Part shown: positions 1 through 7,351 of the stretch, one piece after another
How the letters are laid out: the number at the start of each line of letters is the position of its first letter
How positions within the stretch are numbered: the first letter of the stretch is position 1
Notes under the pieces: model-generated
Seen by the model: the letters and a program-made list of their open reading frames with translations, nothing else
Databases searched by the model: none
What the model was told of the DNA's origin: nothing
Assembly (NCBI RefSeq): GCF_001422815.1
Contig: NZ_LMMP01000006.1
Coordinates: 62,001 to 126,000, forward strand
Source of the DNA: Methylobacterium sp. Leaf91
GTDB taxonomy: Bacteria > Pseudomonadota > Alphaproteobacteria > Rhizobiales > Beijerinckiaceae
Direction of reading: 5' to 3'
Length of the DNA stretch: 64,000 nucleotides
Program-made: the position numbers and the translations under genes

Positions 1-261
1 CTTGTGGCGCGCCTCGCCCTGGAAACGGATGTCGACGATGTCGCCGGTCTCGATCATCTGCTTCGAGGCCTGGGCGAAGCGCGGCTCGTCGCGGTCCATC
101 GGCTGGAGCGAGACGAAGCCCGGCAGGAAACAGACGAGGCAGAGAGCCAGGAGCAGGGCGCAGGCGCGGGCATGGCTCGCCGAGGCCGCCTCGATCAGCC
201 TGTCGAGGAAGCCCGCTCCATCGCCGGGCGGGACGGCATGTCCGGCATCGGCGGTTCTCAT
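1..261 (-). CDS. ArnT/PMT-type glycosyltransferase, N-terminal part (cut by window edge)
   Basis: The reverse strand is open from an ATG at 261 to base 1, giving the first 87 residues of a longer protein. It shows a hydrophilic N-terminus, one membrane segment at about residues 34-50 (ACALLLALCLVCFLPGF), then the motif PMDRDEPRFAQASKQM. That acidic loop with DRDE/FAQA is typical of the first periplasmic loop of GT39/ArnT enzymes, which move a sugar from a polyprenyl carrier onto lipid A or protein. Family assignment rests on this motif only. The donor and acceptor cannot be told, because the rest of the protein lies outside the window. Confidence 0.75.
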   Translation of the reverse strand, partial: MRTADAGHAVPPGDGAGFLDRLIEAASASHARACALLLALCLVCFLPGFVSLQPMDRDEPRFAQASKQMIETGDIVDIRFQGEARHK

Positions 262-406
262 GAGACGGGACGCAGTGGGGCGGACATGGGGCGGCTCCGG
301 GCCGACGGGCAGCCCTTGACGATCGGTCGATGCCGCGACGGGCGGCGGTGTCGATGATGCGGCCGGGAAAGTCAAATTCGCCCGCATCGGAGGAGCGCTG
401 CCAGGA

Positions 407-1434
407 TCACGCAAAAGCAGCGAAACGACGGCGGTAATCGCCGGGCGTCGTCGCGATCCGGCGCAGGAAGACCCGGCGCAGGGTTTCCTCGGCACGAAAG
501 CCACAGCGTTCGGCGATGCGCTTCAGCGGCAGGTCGGTCTCCTCCAGCAGCCGGCGAGCGGCCTCGAAACGGATGCCCTCGATCGCCTCGGCCGGGCTGC
601 GGCCCGTCGCGGCGCGGTAATGCCGGGCGAAACTGCGCGGGCTCATCCCGGCCCGGTCGGCCAAAGCGGGGATCGTCAGATCGGCGGCGAGGTTCTCGCC
701 GATCCAGGCATGGAGGCGGCCGAACCGGTCGTCGCCGCCCTGAAGCGAAAGGGCCGCGCTGAACTGGGCCTGCCCGCCGGGCCGCTTGAGGAACACGACG
801 AGGTGACGCGCCACGGCCAGGGACGTCTCCCGCCCGAGATCGGCCTCCACCAGGGCCAGGGCGAGATCGATGCCCGCGGTGACCCCGGCCGAGGTCCAGA
901 GCGCGCCGTCGCGGATGAAGATCGGGTCGGCCTCGACCCTCGCCGCCGGATAGAGGGCCCGCAGGGCATCGCAGCGGGTCCAGTGGGTGACCACGCGGCG
1001 GCCGTCGAGGAGGCCGGCCGCACCGAGGAGGAAGGCCCCGGTGCAGACCGAGGCGACGCGACGCGACCGGGCGGCCCGGCCGGACAGCCAGGAGACCAGG
1101 CCGGGATTGTCGAGATGGGCATGAACCCCTCGCCCGCCGGCGACGATCAGCGTGTCGATGGAGCCGGAATCCGGAACCAGACCCTCGGCGGTCAGTGCGA
1201 GACCCGAGGAGGTGACGACGGAGCCGGCACGCTCGGCGACGACGCTGCCCCGATAAGGGGATGGCCGTCCGGCGTCGACGAAAAGGTCGTTGGCGGTGGC
1301 AAAGACCTGGAGCGGACGGCTACATCGAGGAGCTGCACCCCCGGATAGGCCAGGATCGCCACGGTGATGATCGCCCCGGCGAGGGGCGGCTCCAGAAGCG
1401 GGTGGTTTGGCAGGATAGGAGGGTTTTTGGTCAT
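407..1434 (-). pseudogene. glxA: GlxA-family regulator (DJ-1/PfpI + AraC domains), frameshifted
   Basis: The protein has an N-terminal DJ-1/PfpI-like domain (with VCTGAFLLGAAGLLDGRR) and a C-terminal AraC-type double HTH (AGMSPRSFARHYRAATG; IAERCGFRAEETLRRVF), the layout of GlxA transcription factors. The natural start is ATG 1434 (MTKNPPILPNH...). That frame covers only VAILAYPGVQLLDVA, and the continuation LQVFATANDLF lies in another frame. Restoring one C near 1317 on the plus strand (GGAC-CGG) rebuilds the conserved DVAGPLQVFATAND, so a single-base deletion is the simplest explanation. This is either a real pseudogene or a base-call error. It is divergent from the DJ-1 gene at 1518, with 83 bp between them. 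Confidence 0.8.
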
Positions 1435-1517
1435 GTCGGCCGGCAGCGTGCGCCGGTATCGTCGGTCCTGTCCAGCCGCGGCCTTTCCGTTGCCGCCCCC
1501 TCCCGGAGACCCTTGCC

Positions 1518-2216
1518 ATGCCCCAGACCGAGATCCGCTTCGAGATCGGCCTCCTGACCTTCGAGGGCGTGCAGCAGCTCGACCTCACCGCGCCCTACGA
1601 GGTCTTCGCCTCGCTGCCGGGCGCGCGCGTCCACCTCGTCGGGCTCGACCGCGCCACCGTGGTCAGCGCCACCGGGTTGCCGCTGACGCCCACGACGGAT
1701 CTTACCGCCTGCCCGCCCCTCGACCTCCTCTGCATTCCGGGCGGGATCGGCGTGAACGCCCTGATGACGCACGCGCCGGTGCTCGATTTCGTGCGCGCCC
1801 AAGCCGAGCGGCCGATCCTGGTCACCTCGGTCTGCACCGGCGCTCTCATCCTCGGGGCGGCGGGCCTGCTGAGGGGAAAGCGCGCGACCACCCATTGGGG
1901 CGCCCTCGACCTCTTGGCGGCCTTCGGGGCGATCCCGGTCGACGAGCGGATCGTGCGCGACGGACGGATCATCACCGGGGGCGGCGTCACCGCCGGCCTC
2001 GATTTCGCCCTCGCGGCGGTGGCTGAGCTCGCGGGCCGGATTGAGGCCGAGACGATCCAGCTGGCCCTCGAATACGCGCCGGCCCCGCCCTTCTCGGCGG
2101 GCCATCCCGGCACGGCCTCGCCGGAGGTGGTCGCGGCTGCCCGCGCGCGATTCGCCGCTTCGCGCGCCGCCCGCGAAACGATCATCGCGGGGATCACCCG
2201 GAACGGGGGGTTCTGA
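1518..2216 (+). CDS. inhA: DJ-1/PfpI family protein, isonitrile hydratase-like
   Basis: This is a 232-residue single-domain DJ-1/PfpI protein. The nucleophile elbow TSVCTGALILGAAGLLRGKR carries the expected Cys, followed by ATTHWGALDLLAAFGA, and the early Asp (LTAPYEVFA region) fits the isonitrile hydratase subgroup, whose members hydrate isonitriles to N-substituted formamides. Length matches that group (about 230 aa). It is divergent from a glxA-type regulator whose own N-domain is related, so regulation by that neighbour is plausible but would be affected by its frameshift. The substrate is inferred from the family; other DJ-1 amidase-like roles remain possible. Confidence 0.75.
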   Translation: MPQTEIRFEIGLLTFEGVQQLDLTAPYEVFASLPGARVHLVGLDRATVVSATGLPLTPTTDLTACPPLDLLCIPGGIGVNALMTHAPVLDFVRAQAERPILVTSVCTGALILGAAGLLRGKRATTHWGALDLLAAFGAIPVDERIVRDGRIITGGGVTAGLDFALAAVAELAGRIEAETIQLALEYAPAPPFSAGHPGTASPEVVAAARARFAASRAARETIIAGITRNGGF

Positions 2217-2219
2217 GCC

Positions 2220-2690
2220 TCATGCGTCATCGGGCCCGGCGGCGAGGGCATAGACCGCGTCGCCGAGGCGCTGGAACGGACCGTCGGGCCCCGAGCGCTT
2301 CCACAGCCGGGTGTTGAGGGCCGCCACCGGGTCGATGCCGGGGACCGACAGGCCGCGCAGGGTCAGGCCCTCCAGGATCTCGGAGGCGTGGAGAGGCCGG
2401 CCCGCCTCCTCGAGGATCTCGGAGGCGGCCTCCATGAGGAGACGGCCTTCGCGCCGGGCCTGCGACCTGTCGCCGCCAGATTCGCCCGCAGCCTCCTCGC
2501 CTGCCGAATCCGGCGGCGGGGCGACCGGGGCCGGATCGCGCCGCCCATCTCCCGCCCCTCCGGCGGGCCCGGATATCCGGCGGCCGATATCGAGGAAGAG
2601 CGTGAGGTCGGCGATGGCCCGCTCGATCCGGGCCCGCTCACGATAGAGGTCGGAGAGGCGTGCCTCGGCCTCGGCTTCCGTCAGGAACAT
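2220..2690 (-). CDS. Hypothetical protein with C-terminal winged-helix (HARE-HTH-like) domain
   Basis: The protein has about 156 residues. The N-terminus is a short charged helix (residues 1-35, probably coiled coil: EARLSDLYRERARIERAIADL), then a low-complexity Gly/Ala/Pro linker, then a C-terminal domain with LHASEILEGLTLRGL, ALNTRLWKR and FQRLGDAVYAL. This resembles the HARE-HTH/winged-helix fold found in chromatin and restriction proteins. ATG 2690 is preferred over 2714 because AGAGGTG stands just upstream of it. The gene lies directly downstream of repA on the same strand, behind GGAATATTCC palindromes, so it may belong to the replication module. Function unknown. Confidence 0.65.
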   Translation of the reverse strand: MFLTEAEAEARLSDLYRERARIERAIADLTLFLDIGRRISGPAGGAGDGRRDPAPVAPPPDSAGEEAAGESGGDRSQARREGRLLMEAASEILEEAGRPLHASEILEGLTLRGLSVPGIDPVAALNTRLWKRSGPDGPFQRLGDAVYALAAGPDDA

Positions 2691-2702
2691 GGTGGCACCT
2701 CT

Positions 2703-2768
2703 GGAATATTCCAATTATGGAATATCTAGCAGAAGGCGTGCCGGGATGGAATATTCCTCTCGAATATT
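2703..2768. promoter_or_regulatory. GGAATATTCC palindrome cluster upstream of winged-helix gene
   Basis: Two perfect copies of the 10-bp palindrome GGAATATTCC (2703-2712 and 2748-2757) stand 45 bp apart, with two partial copies between and after them (GGAATAT at 2719, GAATATT at 2762). They fill the gap between repA and the winged-helix gene. AT-rich palindromes are rare by chance in this GC-rich DNA, so an operator for the adjacent DNA-binding protein or for RepA is a reasonable inference. Confidence 0.5.
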
Positions 2769-2779
2769 TGGAAGATGCC

Positions 2780-3907
2780 TCAGCCCGCGAGGGCGCGCCG
2801 TGCCGCACCGGCCTTGGATGCGCCCGCCTTCGCCCCGCCGAGCCTGGGCGGAACCAGCAGGGCGCTCGGATGGGCGGGCTGGAGCATCATGCCTGCCTCG
2901 TCGAGGGAGACGGGCAGTTTCGGGAAGACCTCCTGCATATGGGCGAGATCGGCCTTGAAGGCCTGCCGGAAGCTGCGGATGCTGGCATTGTCGGCGCCGA
3001 ACTGGCTGTGCAGGTTGGCCCAGGTCAGCCGCAGTGGGCGCTGCAGGACGCGCAGGCGGTAGCCGAGCCAGAACAGGAGATCGAGCTTGCGGGCCGAGCC
3101 GGCGAAGGCGCGGGCCGCGCGGATATCCACCGGCAGGGCGTGCTGGATCAGGTTGTCGTAGAAATCCTGGTGGAACTGCACGGTCTTCGACCAGACCTGC
3201 CCCTCCCCCGATCCGTGCGAGAGCCAGAGGTCGAGCTGGCGGAAGGGCGGCACGTTGAGGGTGCTGGCCTTGTCGCTGCCGTCCCAGAGGCCGATCTGCA
3301 GGGTACAGGCGGCGAGCCGGTTGAGCTGTTCCTTGAACTGCCGGATCGTGCCGCGCTCGCCGCCGGTGACGGAAAATCCCATCTCCTTCATGAAGCCCGA
3401 CAGGCTGTCCGCCACCGTGATGGTGGGGCTGCGCTGGCGCACCGCCTCGGTGCAGAGATGCAGCAGGACGAGGCGGGCCTTGGGGCCGTAGGGCAGGCCC
3501 TGGAACTCCATCTCGCCATTGACCGGGTTCTTGAGGCGGCCGGCCAGCAGGCTGAGGGAATTGCGGCCGTATTCCCGGAAGAACTCGCGGGCATCGCCCG
3601 GATCGCGATAGGGCAGGCCGCACAGGGCCAGCACGCTGTGGATGTGCTGCAGGTTCTCCGGCAGGGTCGGTTCGTTCTCGATGACCTCGCGCACCATGTC
3701 GCGCCGGCGCCGGTCGCGGGGCATGGCGCCGCGCATGTCGGCGGCCTCGCGCAGGCTCGCCGCCTCGGCGTCGCGGGCACGCTGCCGATGGAGGATATGC
3801 TCGACGATGCTTCCGAACAGGAAGCTGCCGCGGCCGGCCTCGACCTCCTCCAGGAGGTCGGGATCACGGATCTGGGCGAGCTTCTCCTCGATCCCCATGG
3901 CTGTCAT
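2780..3907 (-). CDS. repA: Plasmid-type replication initiator RepA
   Basis: This 375-residue protein matches the 'plasmid encoded RepA' family (RepA_C type). The diagnostic stretch is GLPYGPKARLVLLHLCTEAV near residues 138-157, followed by ADSLSGFMKEMGF and the RQFKEQLNRLAAC segment. Such proteins bind iterons and start plasmid replication. Six direct repeats with helical spacing lie 214-395 bp upstream of the start, as expected for an iteron origin. The neighbours (mazG, pab genes, rimO) are chromosomal housekeeping genes, so this is either a captured plasmid origin or a chromosomal RepA homologue. ATG 3907 and ATG 3898 are both possible starts. The Ala/Lys-rich C-terminal tail is variable in the family. 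Confidence 0.85.
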   Translation of the reverse strand: MTAMGIEEKLAQIRDPDLLEEVEAGRGSFLFGSIVEHILHRQRARDAEAASLREAADMRGAMPRDRRRRDMVREVIENEPTLPENLQHIHSVLALCGLPYRDPGDAREFFREYGRNSLSLLAGRLKNPVNGEMEFQGLPYGPKARLVLLHLCTEAVRQRSPTITVADSLSGFMKEMGFSVTGGERGTIRQFKEQLNRLAACTLQIGLWDGSDKASTLNVPPFRQLDLWLSHGSGEGQVWSKTVQFHQDFYDNLIQHALPVDIRAARAFAGSARKLDLLFWLGYRLRVLQRPLRLTWANLHSQFGADNASIRSFRQAFKADLAHMQEVFPKLPVSLDEAGMMLQPAHPSALLVPPRLGGAKAGASKAGAARRALAG

Positions 3908-4120
3908 CGATACCGGCGGCTCTGGTCACTGAACTCCCGCCATCGCACGATTCCGAGGCCAGGAGTCGCCGGGGCCGGATCTTATCCCGACAATCCACGG
4001 AGTCGGCCCAAGGGCTCGGCCAAGGGCTCGGCCACGGAACCCCGCAGCCGGGGGATGGGCCGCACCCGTGCGGCGATCCCGCCGCCGGAAGAGACCGCCC
4101 CTCAGCCCTTGCGAGGTCTA

Positions 4121-4302
4121 CGCAGAGTTCGATACGGGCCGGAATTCCGTTCTATCCCCATACTTCACCGGCAAACCCCGTTCTCCCCGCAGAATTCCAT
4201 ACGGATCGGCGCAGAATCGCATACGGACCGGGGCCGCGACAGCGCAGAATCCGATACGGCACCACGCAGAGTTCGATACGCCCTCGCGCAGAGTTCGATA
4301 CG
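4121..4302. repeat. Iteron array: six 16-bp direct repeats (putative oriV)
   Basis: Copies of CGCAGAGTTCGATACG or close variants start at 4121, 4188, 4210, 4243, 4265 and 4287. Copies 1, 5 and 6 are identical. Copies 2-4 keep CGCAGA and ATACG and vary in the middle. Start-to-start distances are 67, 22, 33, 22 and 22 bp, close to whole helical turns. A degenerate copy (GGAATTCCGT) sits near 4141. The array lies upstream of repA, the standard place for RepA-binding iterons that act both in initiation and in repA autocontrol. Confidence 0.8.
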
Positions 4303-4333
4303 CGAAAGGGTCTCAACCTACGGGGAGAACACG

Positions 4334-4402
4334 CGAATTCGCCGTCCCATATAACTTGCTGAACTGACTCTCTAAAAAGAGGTTACTGATATCTTTCCTA
4401 AG
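4334..4402. other. AT-richer segment beside iterons (possible unwinding region)
   Basis: Directly beyond the last iteron the base composition drops (CCCATATAACTTGCTGAAC, CTCTAAAAAGAG, GATATCTTTCC). An AT-rich block flanking iterons is where an origin usually melts. No perfect DnaA box (TTATNCACA) was found; the nearest look-alikes, such as TTATCCCGA at about 3982, are weak. The rest of 4403-4626 has no clear feature apart from the mazG upstream region. Confidence 0.35.
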
Positions 4403-4626
4403 GGGGTCGGTGGGTCGTTCGCTTTACCGGACGGCACGGTTTTTTGATCGATATCTTGGAATTTCCAGAATTCCTCCTCTCCCGGTCCACAGGTTCGGCA
4501 CAGACGAGGATGGATCGTGCCCCCCTGCGACACCGGCTTGAGGGGACGCCACCGGTTGGCCTAACCGTGGCCGAGCCCGGACCTGCGCCCTTCCCCCTCC
4601 CCGATCGTCTCCAGCATGGTGAGCCC

Positions 4627-5457
4627 GTGACATCCGAAGCCCCGATCGAGACCCTGCTGCGATTGATGGCGGCCCTGCGCGATCCCGAACGGGGCTGCGC
4701 CTGGGACCAGGTCCAGACCTTCGACAGCCTCGCGCCTTACACGCTGGAGGAGGCCTACGAGGTGGTGGACGCCATCGAACGTGGCGATCTCGCCGATCTC
4801 CAGGGGGAACTCGGCGACCTCCTGCTCCAGGTCGTGTTCCAGGCGCGGGTCGCCGAGGAGGCCGGGAGCTTCGCCTTCGACGACGTGGTCCGGACGATCT
4901 GCGCCAAGCTGATCCGGCGGCATCCGCATGTGTTCGAGGCGGATGGGTCGCTGCTGGCGGATGGTCCCGAGCGCCTGAACCTGGCGCAGCTCGACGCCAA
5001 CTGGAACGCGGCGAAAGCGGCGGAACGGTCGGAGAAGACGGGGCGGTCCGAACACGCCGGGGGCGACCTCCTCGGTTCCGTCGCCAAGGCCCTGCCCGCC
5101 CTCACCCGGGCCGAGAAGATCAGCCGCAACGCGGCGCGGCACGGATTCGACTGGCCGGACGCGGCCTCGGTCGTCGCCAAGATCCGCGAGGAGGTGGACG
5201 AGGTTGCCGACGCGCTCGGGCGGAACGACCCGGATCACCTCGCCGAGGAGATCGGCGACCTGCTCTTCGCGGTGGTGAATCTCGCCCGGCATTCCGGAAT
5301 AGACCCGGAATATTCCTTGAAAAGAGGGAATATCAAGTTCGAGCGGCGCTTCCACGCCATGGCGGCTTTGATCGCGGAGGATGGGGCAAGCCTGGAAGAG
5401 GCCAATCTTCCCGCTATGGAGGCCGCTTGGCAGCGGGTGAAGCGTTCGGAAGCCTGA
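4627..5457 (+). CDS. mazG: Nucleoside triphosphate pyrophosphohydrolase MazG
   Basis: Two MazG all-alpha domains follow one another: RLMAALRDPERGCAWDQVQ...EEAYEVVDAIE...LQGELGDLLLQVVF in the first half, and KIREEVDEVADAL...AEEIGDLLFAVVNLAR in the second. The EExxE and ExxD patterns bind Mg2+ for NTP-to-NMP cleavage, a house-cleaning role. GTG 4627 gives 276 residues, close to E. coli MazG (263). The frame is open back to 4444, and ATG 4510 is an alternative start, but the extra residues do not resemble the family. A short patch at 5298-5337 uses codons unusual here (TAT, TTG, AAA, AGA, AAT) and contains GGAATATTCC. Confidence 0.92.
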   Translation: MTSEAPIETLLRLMAALRDPERGCAWDQVQTFDSLAPYTLEEAYEVVDAIERGDLADLQGELGDLLLQVVFQARVAEEAGSFAFDDVVRTICAKLIRRHPHVFEADGSLLADGPERLNLAQLDANWNAAKAAERSEKTGRSEHAGGDLLGSVAKALPALTRAEKISRNAARHGFDWPDAASVVAKIREEVDEVADALGRNDPDHLAEEIGDLLFAVVNLARHSGIDPEYSLKRGNIKFERRFHAMAALIAEDGASLEEANLPAMEAAWQRVKRSEA

Positions 5458-5494
5458 TCGCCGGCTGGCTTCGGTCCGTTCGCCCGCCCGCGCT

Positions 5495-5920
5495 CTACCG
5501 CCGCCCGAACGGCCAATCGACGATCCGCGTGGCGTGGAGCGCCCACCAGACCAGAACCGGTTGGAGGGCGAGGCGGGGCCCGTGATACCACCAGCTATCG
5601 GGCAGGCCGGGAACGGAGATCCCCTCGACCGCGTGCTTGATATTGGCCGGAAACACGCAGATCGCGTAGGCGGCCAGGGCGTAGCCGGCGGCGCGGCGGG
5701 TGCGCGCGACGAACAGGCCCGCCACGCAGGCGAGTTCGTAGAGACCCGTCAGGATGACGACCTGCCTCGGCCAGGGCACCCAATCGGGCATGATCGGCAG
5801 GAACCTGTCGGCGGCCGCGAGGTGGAGGAGGCCGATGCCGCCATAGAGCGCGGCGAGGCCGAGCCGCGAGAGCAGGCGGCTGTGCGTTGGGGCCTCCGGC
5901 GTGGTGATCTCCGGCCTCAC
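5495..5920 (-). CDS. DoxX-like small membrane protein
   Basis: About 141 residues with four predicted membrane segments (for example GLAALYGGIGLLHLAAADRF, QVVILTGLYELACVAGLFVA, YALAAYAICVFPANI) and the C-terminal PDSWWYHGPRLALQP, typical of DoxX/DUF-type inner-membrane proteins. GTG 5920 is chosen because it overlaps the pabC stop as GTGA, with GGAGGTGG just upstream, which indicates translational coupling. It is therefore the last gene of the pabB-pabA-pabC operon. Its role there is unknown; some relatives take part in membrane redox homeostasis. Confidence 0.75.
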   Translation of the reverse strand: MRPEITTPEAPTHSRLLSRLGLAALYGGIGLLHLAAADRFLPIMPDWVPWPRQVVILTGLYELACVAGLFVARTRRAAGYALAAYAICVFPANIKHAVEGISVPGLPDSWWYHGPRLALQPVLVWWALHATRIVDWPFGRR

Positions 5921-6762
5921 GCCACCTCCGGCGCGACGCCGCATTCCTCGGCGATGAGGCGGCGGAGCGCGTGGCTCAACGCGGCGACGGTCTCGTGCCC
6001 GCCGGGGAACGCCGTCGTCCCGATCGCCGTGACGGGGGAGAGGCCCCGCAGGGAATTGGTCATGAGCACCGCCTCAGCGGCCAGGACCTCCTCGAGGGCG
6101 AGGGAGCGTTCCGTGGTCTCGATGCCGAGGGATTCCGCCAAGCCGAGAACCTGCGCCCGGACGATGCCGGGCAGTACGCCGTCCGACAGCGGCGGGGTGA
6201 CGAGGCGCCTGTCCAGGATTGCGAACAGGTTGCCGGTCCCGGCGCAGGCGAAGTGGCCTTTGGTGTTGAGGAACAGGGCCTCGTCGAAGCCCAGCGCCCT
6301 CGCCTCCCGGGCGGCGAGGATGGCGTCGAGATAGCCCAGCGTCTTGATCCTCGCGGCCGGCGAGGTCTCGTTGCGGCGGATCGTGCTCGGATGCAGCGAG
6401 ACCGGCGCGAAACCCAACCCCGCCCGGCGCGGCGTGGCGGCGATCCACCAGACCGGCCGGGCCGGCTCCGGCGGGGCGAGACCGCGCGGGCCGGAGCCGC
6501 GGGTGATCGTGGTGCGGAGCGCGCCGTCGCCGATGGCAGCGGCGACGCGGCGCATCGCCTCCCCCACCGCTTCCCGGTCGATGAAGAATCCCAAATCCTC
6601 GGCCGAGGTGGCGAGCCGGGCGAGATGCGCCTCATGGAAGGCGAGGCGGCCGCCGAGGCAGAGGGCCGTGTCGAAGAGGCCGTCCCCGAGGGTCAGGCCC
6701 CGGTCGGCGAGGTCGAAAACATGGCGGCTGCCCTCGTGGAGGACACCGTCAAACCACAGCAT
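5917..6762 (-). CDS. pabC: Aminodeoxychorismate lyase-like class IV aminotransferase
   Basis: A 281-residue fold-type IV PLP enzyme. It starts MLWFDGVLHEGSRHVFDLADRG and has the PLP-lysine region RIKTLGYLDAILAAREA, then DEALFLNTKGHFACAGTGNLFAI and the late MTNSLRGLSPV motif. Together with the upstream pabA and pabB it most likely releases pyruvate from aminodeoxychorismate to give p-aminobenzoate for folate. Its start overlaps pabA by 14 bp. Branched-chain or D-amino-acid aminotransferase activity cannot be ruled out from sequence, but the operon supports PabC. Confidence 0.88.
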   Translation of the reverse strand: MLWFDGVLHEGSRHVFDLADRGLTLGDGLFDTALCLGGRLAFHEAHLARLATSAEDLGFFIDREAVGEAMRRVAAAIGDGALRTTITRGSGPRGLAPPEPARPVWWIAATPRRAGLGFAPVSLHPSTIRRNETSPAARIKTLGYLDAILAAREARALGFDEALFLNTKGHFACAGTGNLFAILDRRLVTPPLSDGVLPGIVRAQVLGLAESLGIETTERSLALEEVLAAEAVLMTNSLRGLSPVTAIGTTAFPGGHETVAALSHALRRLIAEECGVAPEVA

Positions 6763-7351
6763 CGCGGCTCTCCCGCCACCGGCGCGCCAGATCGAGGAAG
6801 TTGCCGAACACCGCGTGGCCGTTCTCGGTCAGCACCGATTCCGGGTGGAACTGCACGCCCATCGTCGGGTGGCGCCGGTGCGACAGGGCCATCACCTCGC
6901 CCTCCCCCGATACGGCATCGACGACGAGGGATTCGTCCATGCCCGGCTGCGGCGTGACGATGAGGGAATGGTAGCGGCCCACCTGCATCGGGTCGGGCAG
7001 GCCCGCGAACAGGCCGGACCCGTCATGCCGGATCGCCGTCGCCTGGCCGTGGAGCGGCCGCGCCGCCCGCTCGACCCGACCGCCGAAGGCCGCGCCGATG
7101 GCCTGGTGGCCGAGGCAGACGCCGAGGATCGGGATCTCGCCGGACAGGGCCTCGATGGCGGGTAGGGTCACGCCGGCCTCGTTGGGGGTGCAGGGGCCGG
7201 GGGAGAGGATCAGCGCCTCGGGGGCGAGTGCGCGGATGCCGGCGACGTCGACGGCGTCGTTGCGCAGCACCTTCACCTCCTGGCCGAGCTCCTCCACGTA
7301 GCGCACCACGTTGAAGACGAAGGAATCGTAATTGTCGACGACGAGGATCAT
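6749..7351 (-). CDS. pabA: Aminodeoxychorismate synthase glutaminase PabA (TrpG-type)
   Basis: A class I glutamine amidotransferase of 200 residues beginning MILVVDNYDSFVFNVVRYVE. The triad is visible: Cys in GVCLGHQAIGAAFGG, and His and Glu in GVQFHPESVLTENG. It supplies ammonia from glutamine to PabB. The ATG overlaps the pabB stop as ATGA, showing coupling. An upstream open extension in the same frame is the shadow of pabB and was not used. The family is shared with anthranilate synthase TrpG; the gene order here favours the folate role, though amphibolic use is known in other bacteria. Confidence 0.9.
   Translation of the reverse strand: MILVVDNYDSFVFNVVRYVEELGQEVKVLRNDAVDVAGIRALAPEALILSPGPCTPNEAGVTLPAIEALSGEIPILGVCLGHQAIGAAFGGRVERAARPLHGQATAIRHDGSGLFAGLPDPMQVGRYHSLIVTPQPGMDESLVVDAVSGEGEVMALSHRRHPTMGVQFHPESVLTENGHAVFGNFLDLARRWRESRDAVV

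Noticed and set aside
2660..4354. Long open frame (564 codons) on the plus strand across repA
   Set aside because: It is the antisense shadow of repA plus the iteron region. Composition is typical of GC-rich noise, and the C-terminal part is translated iterons.
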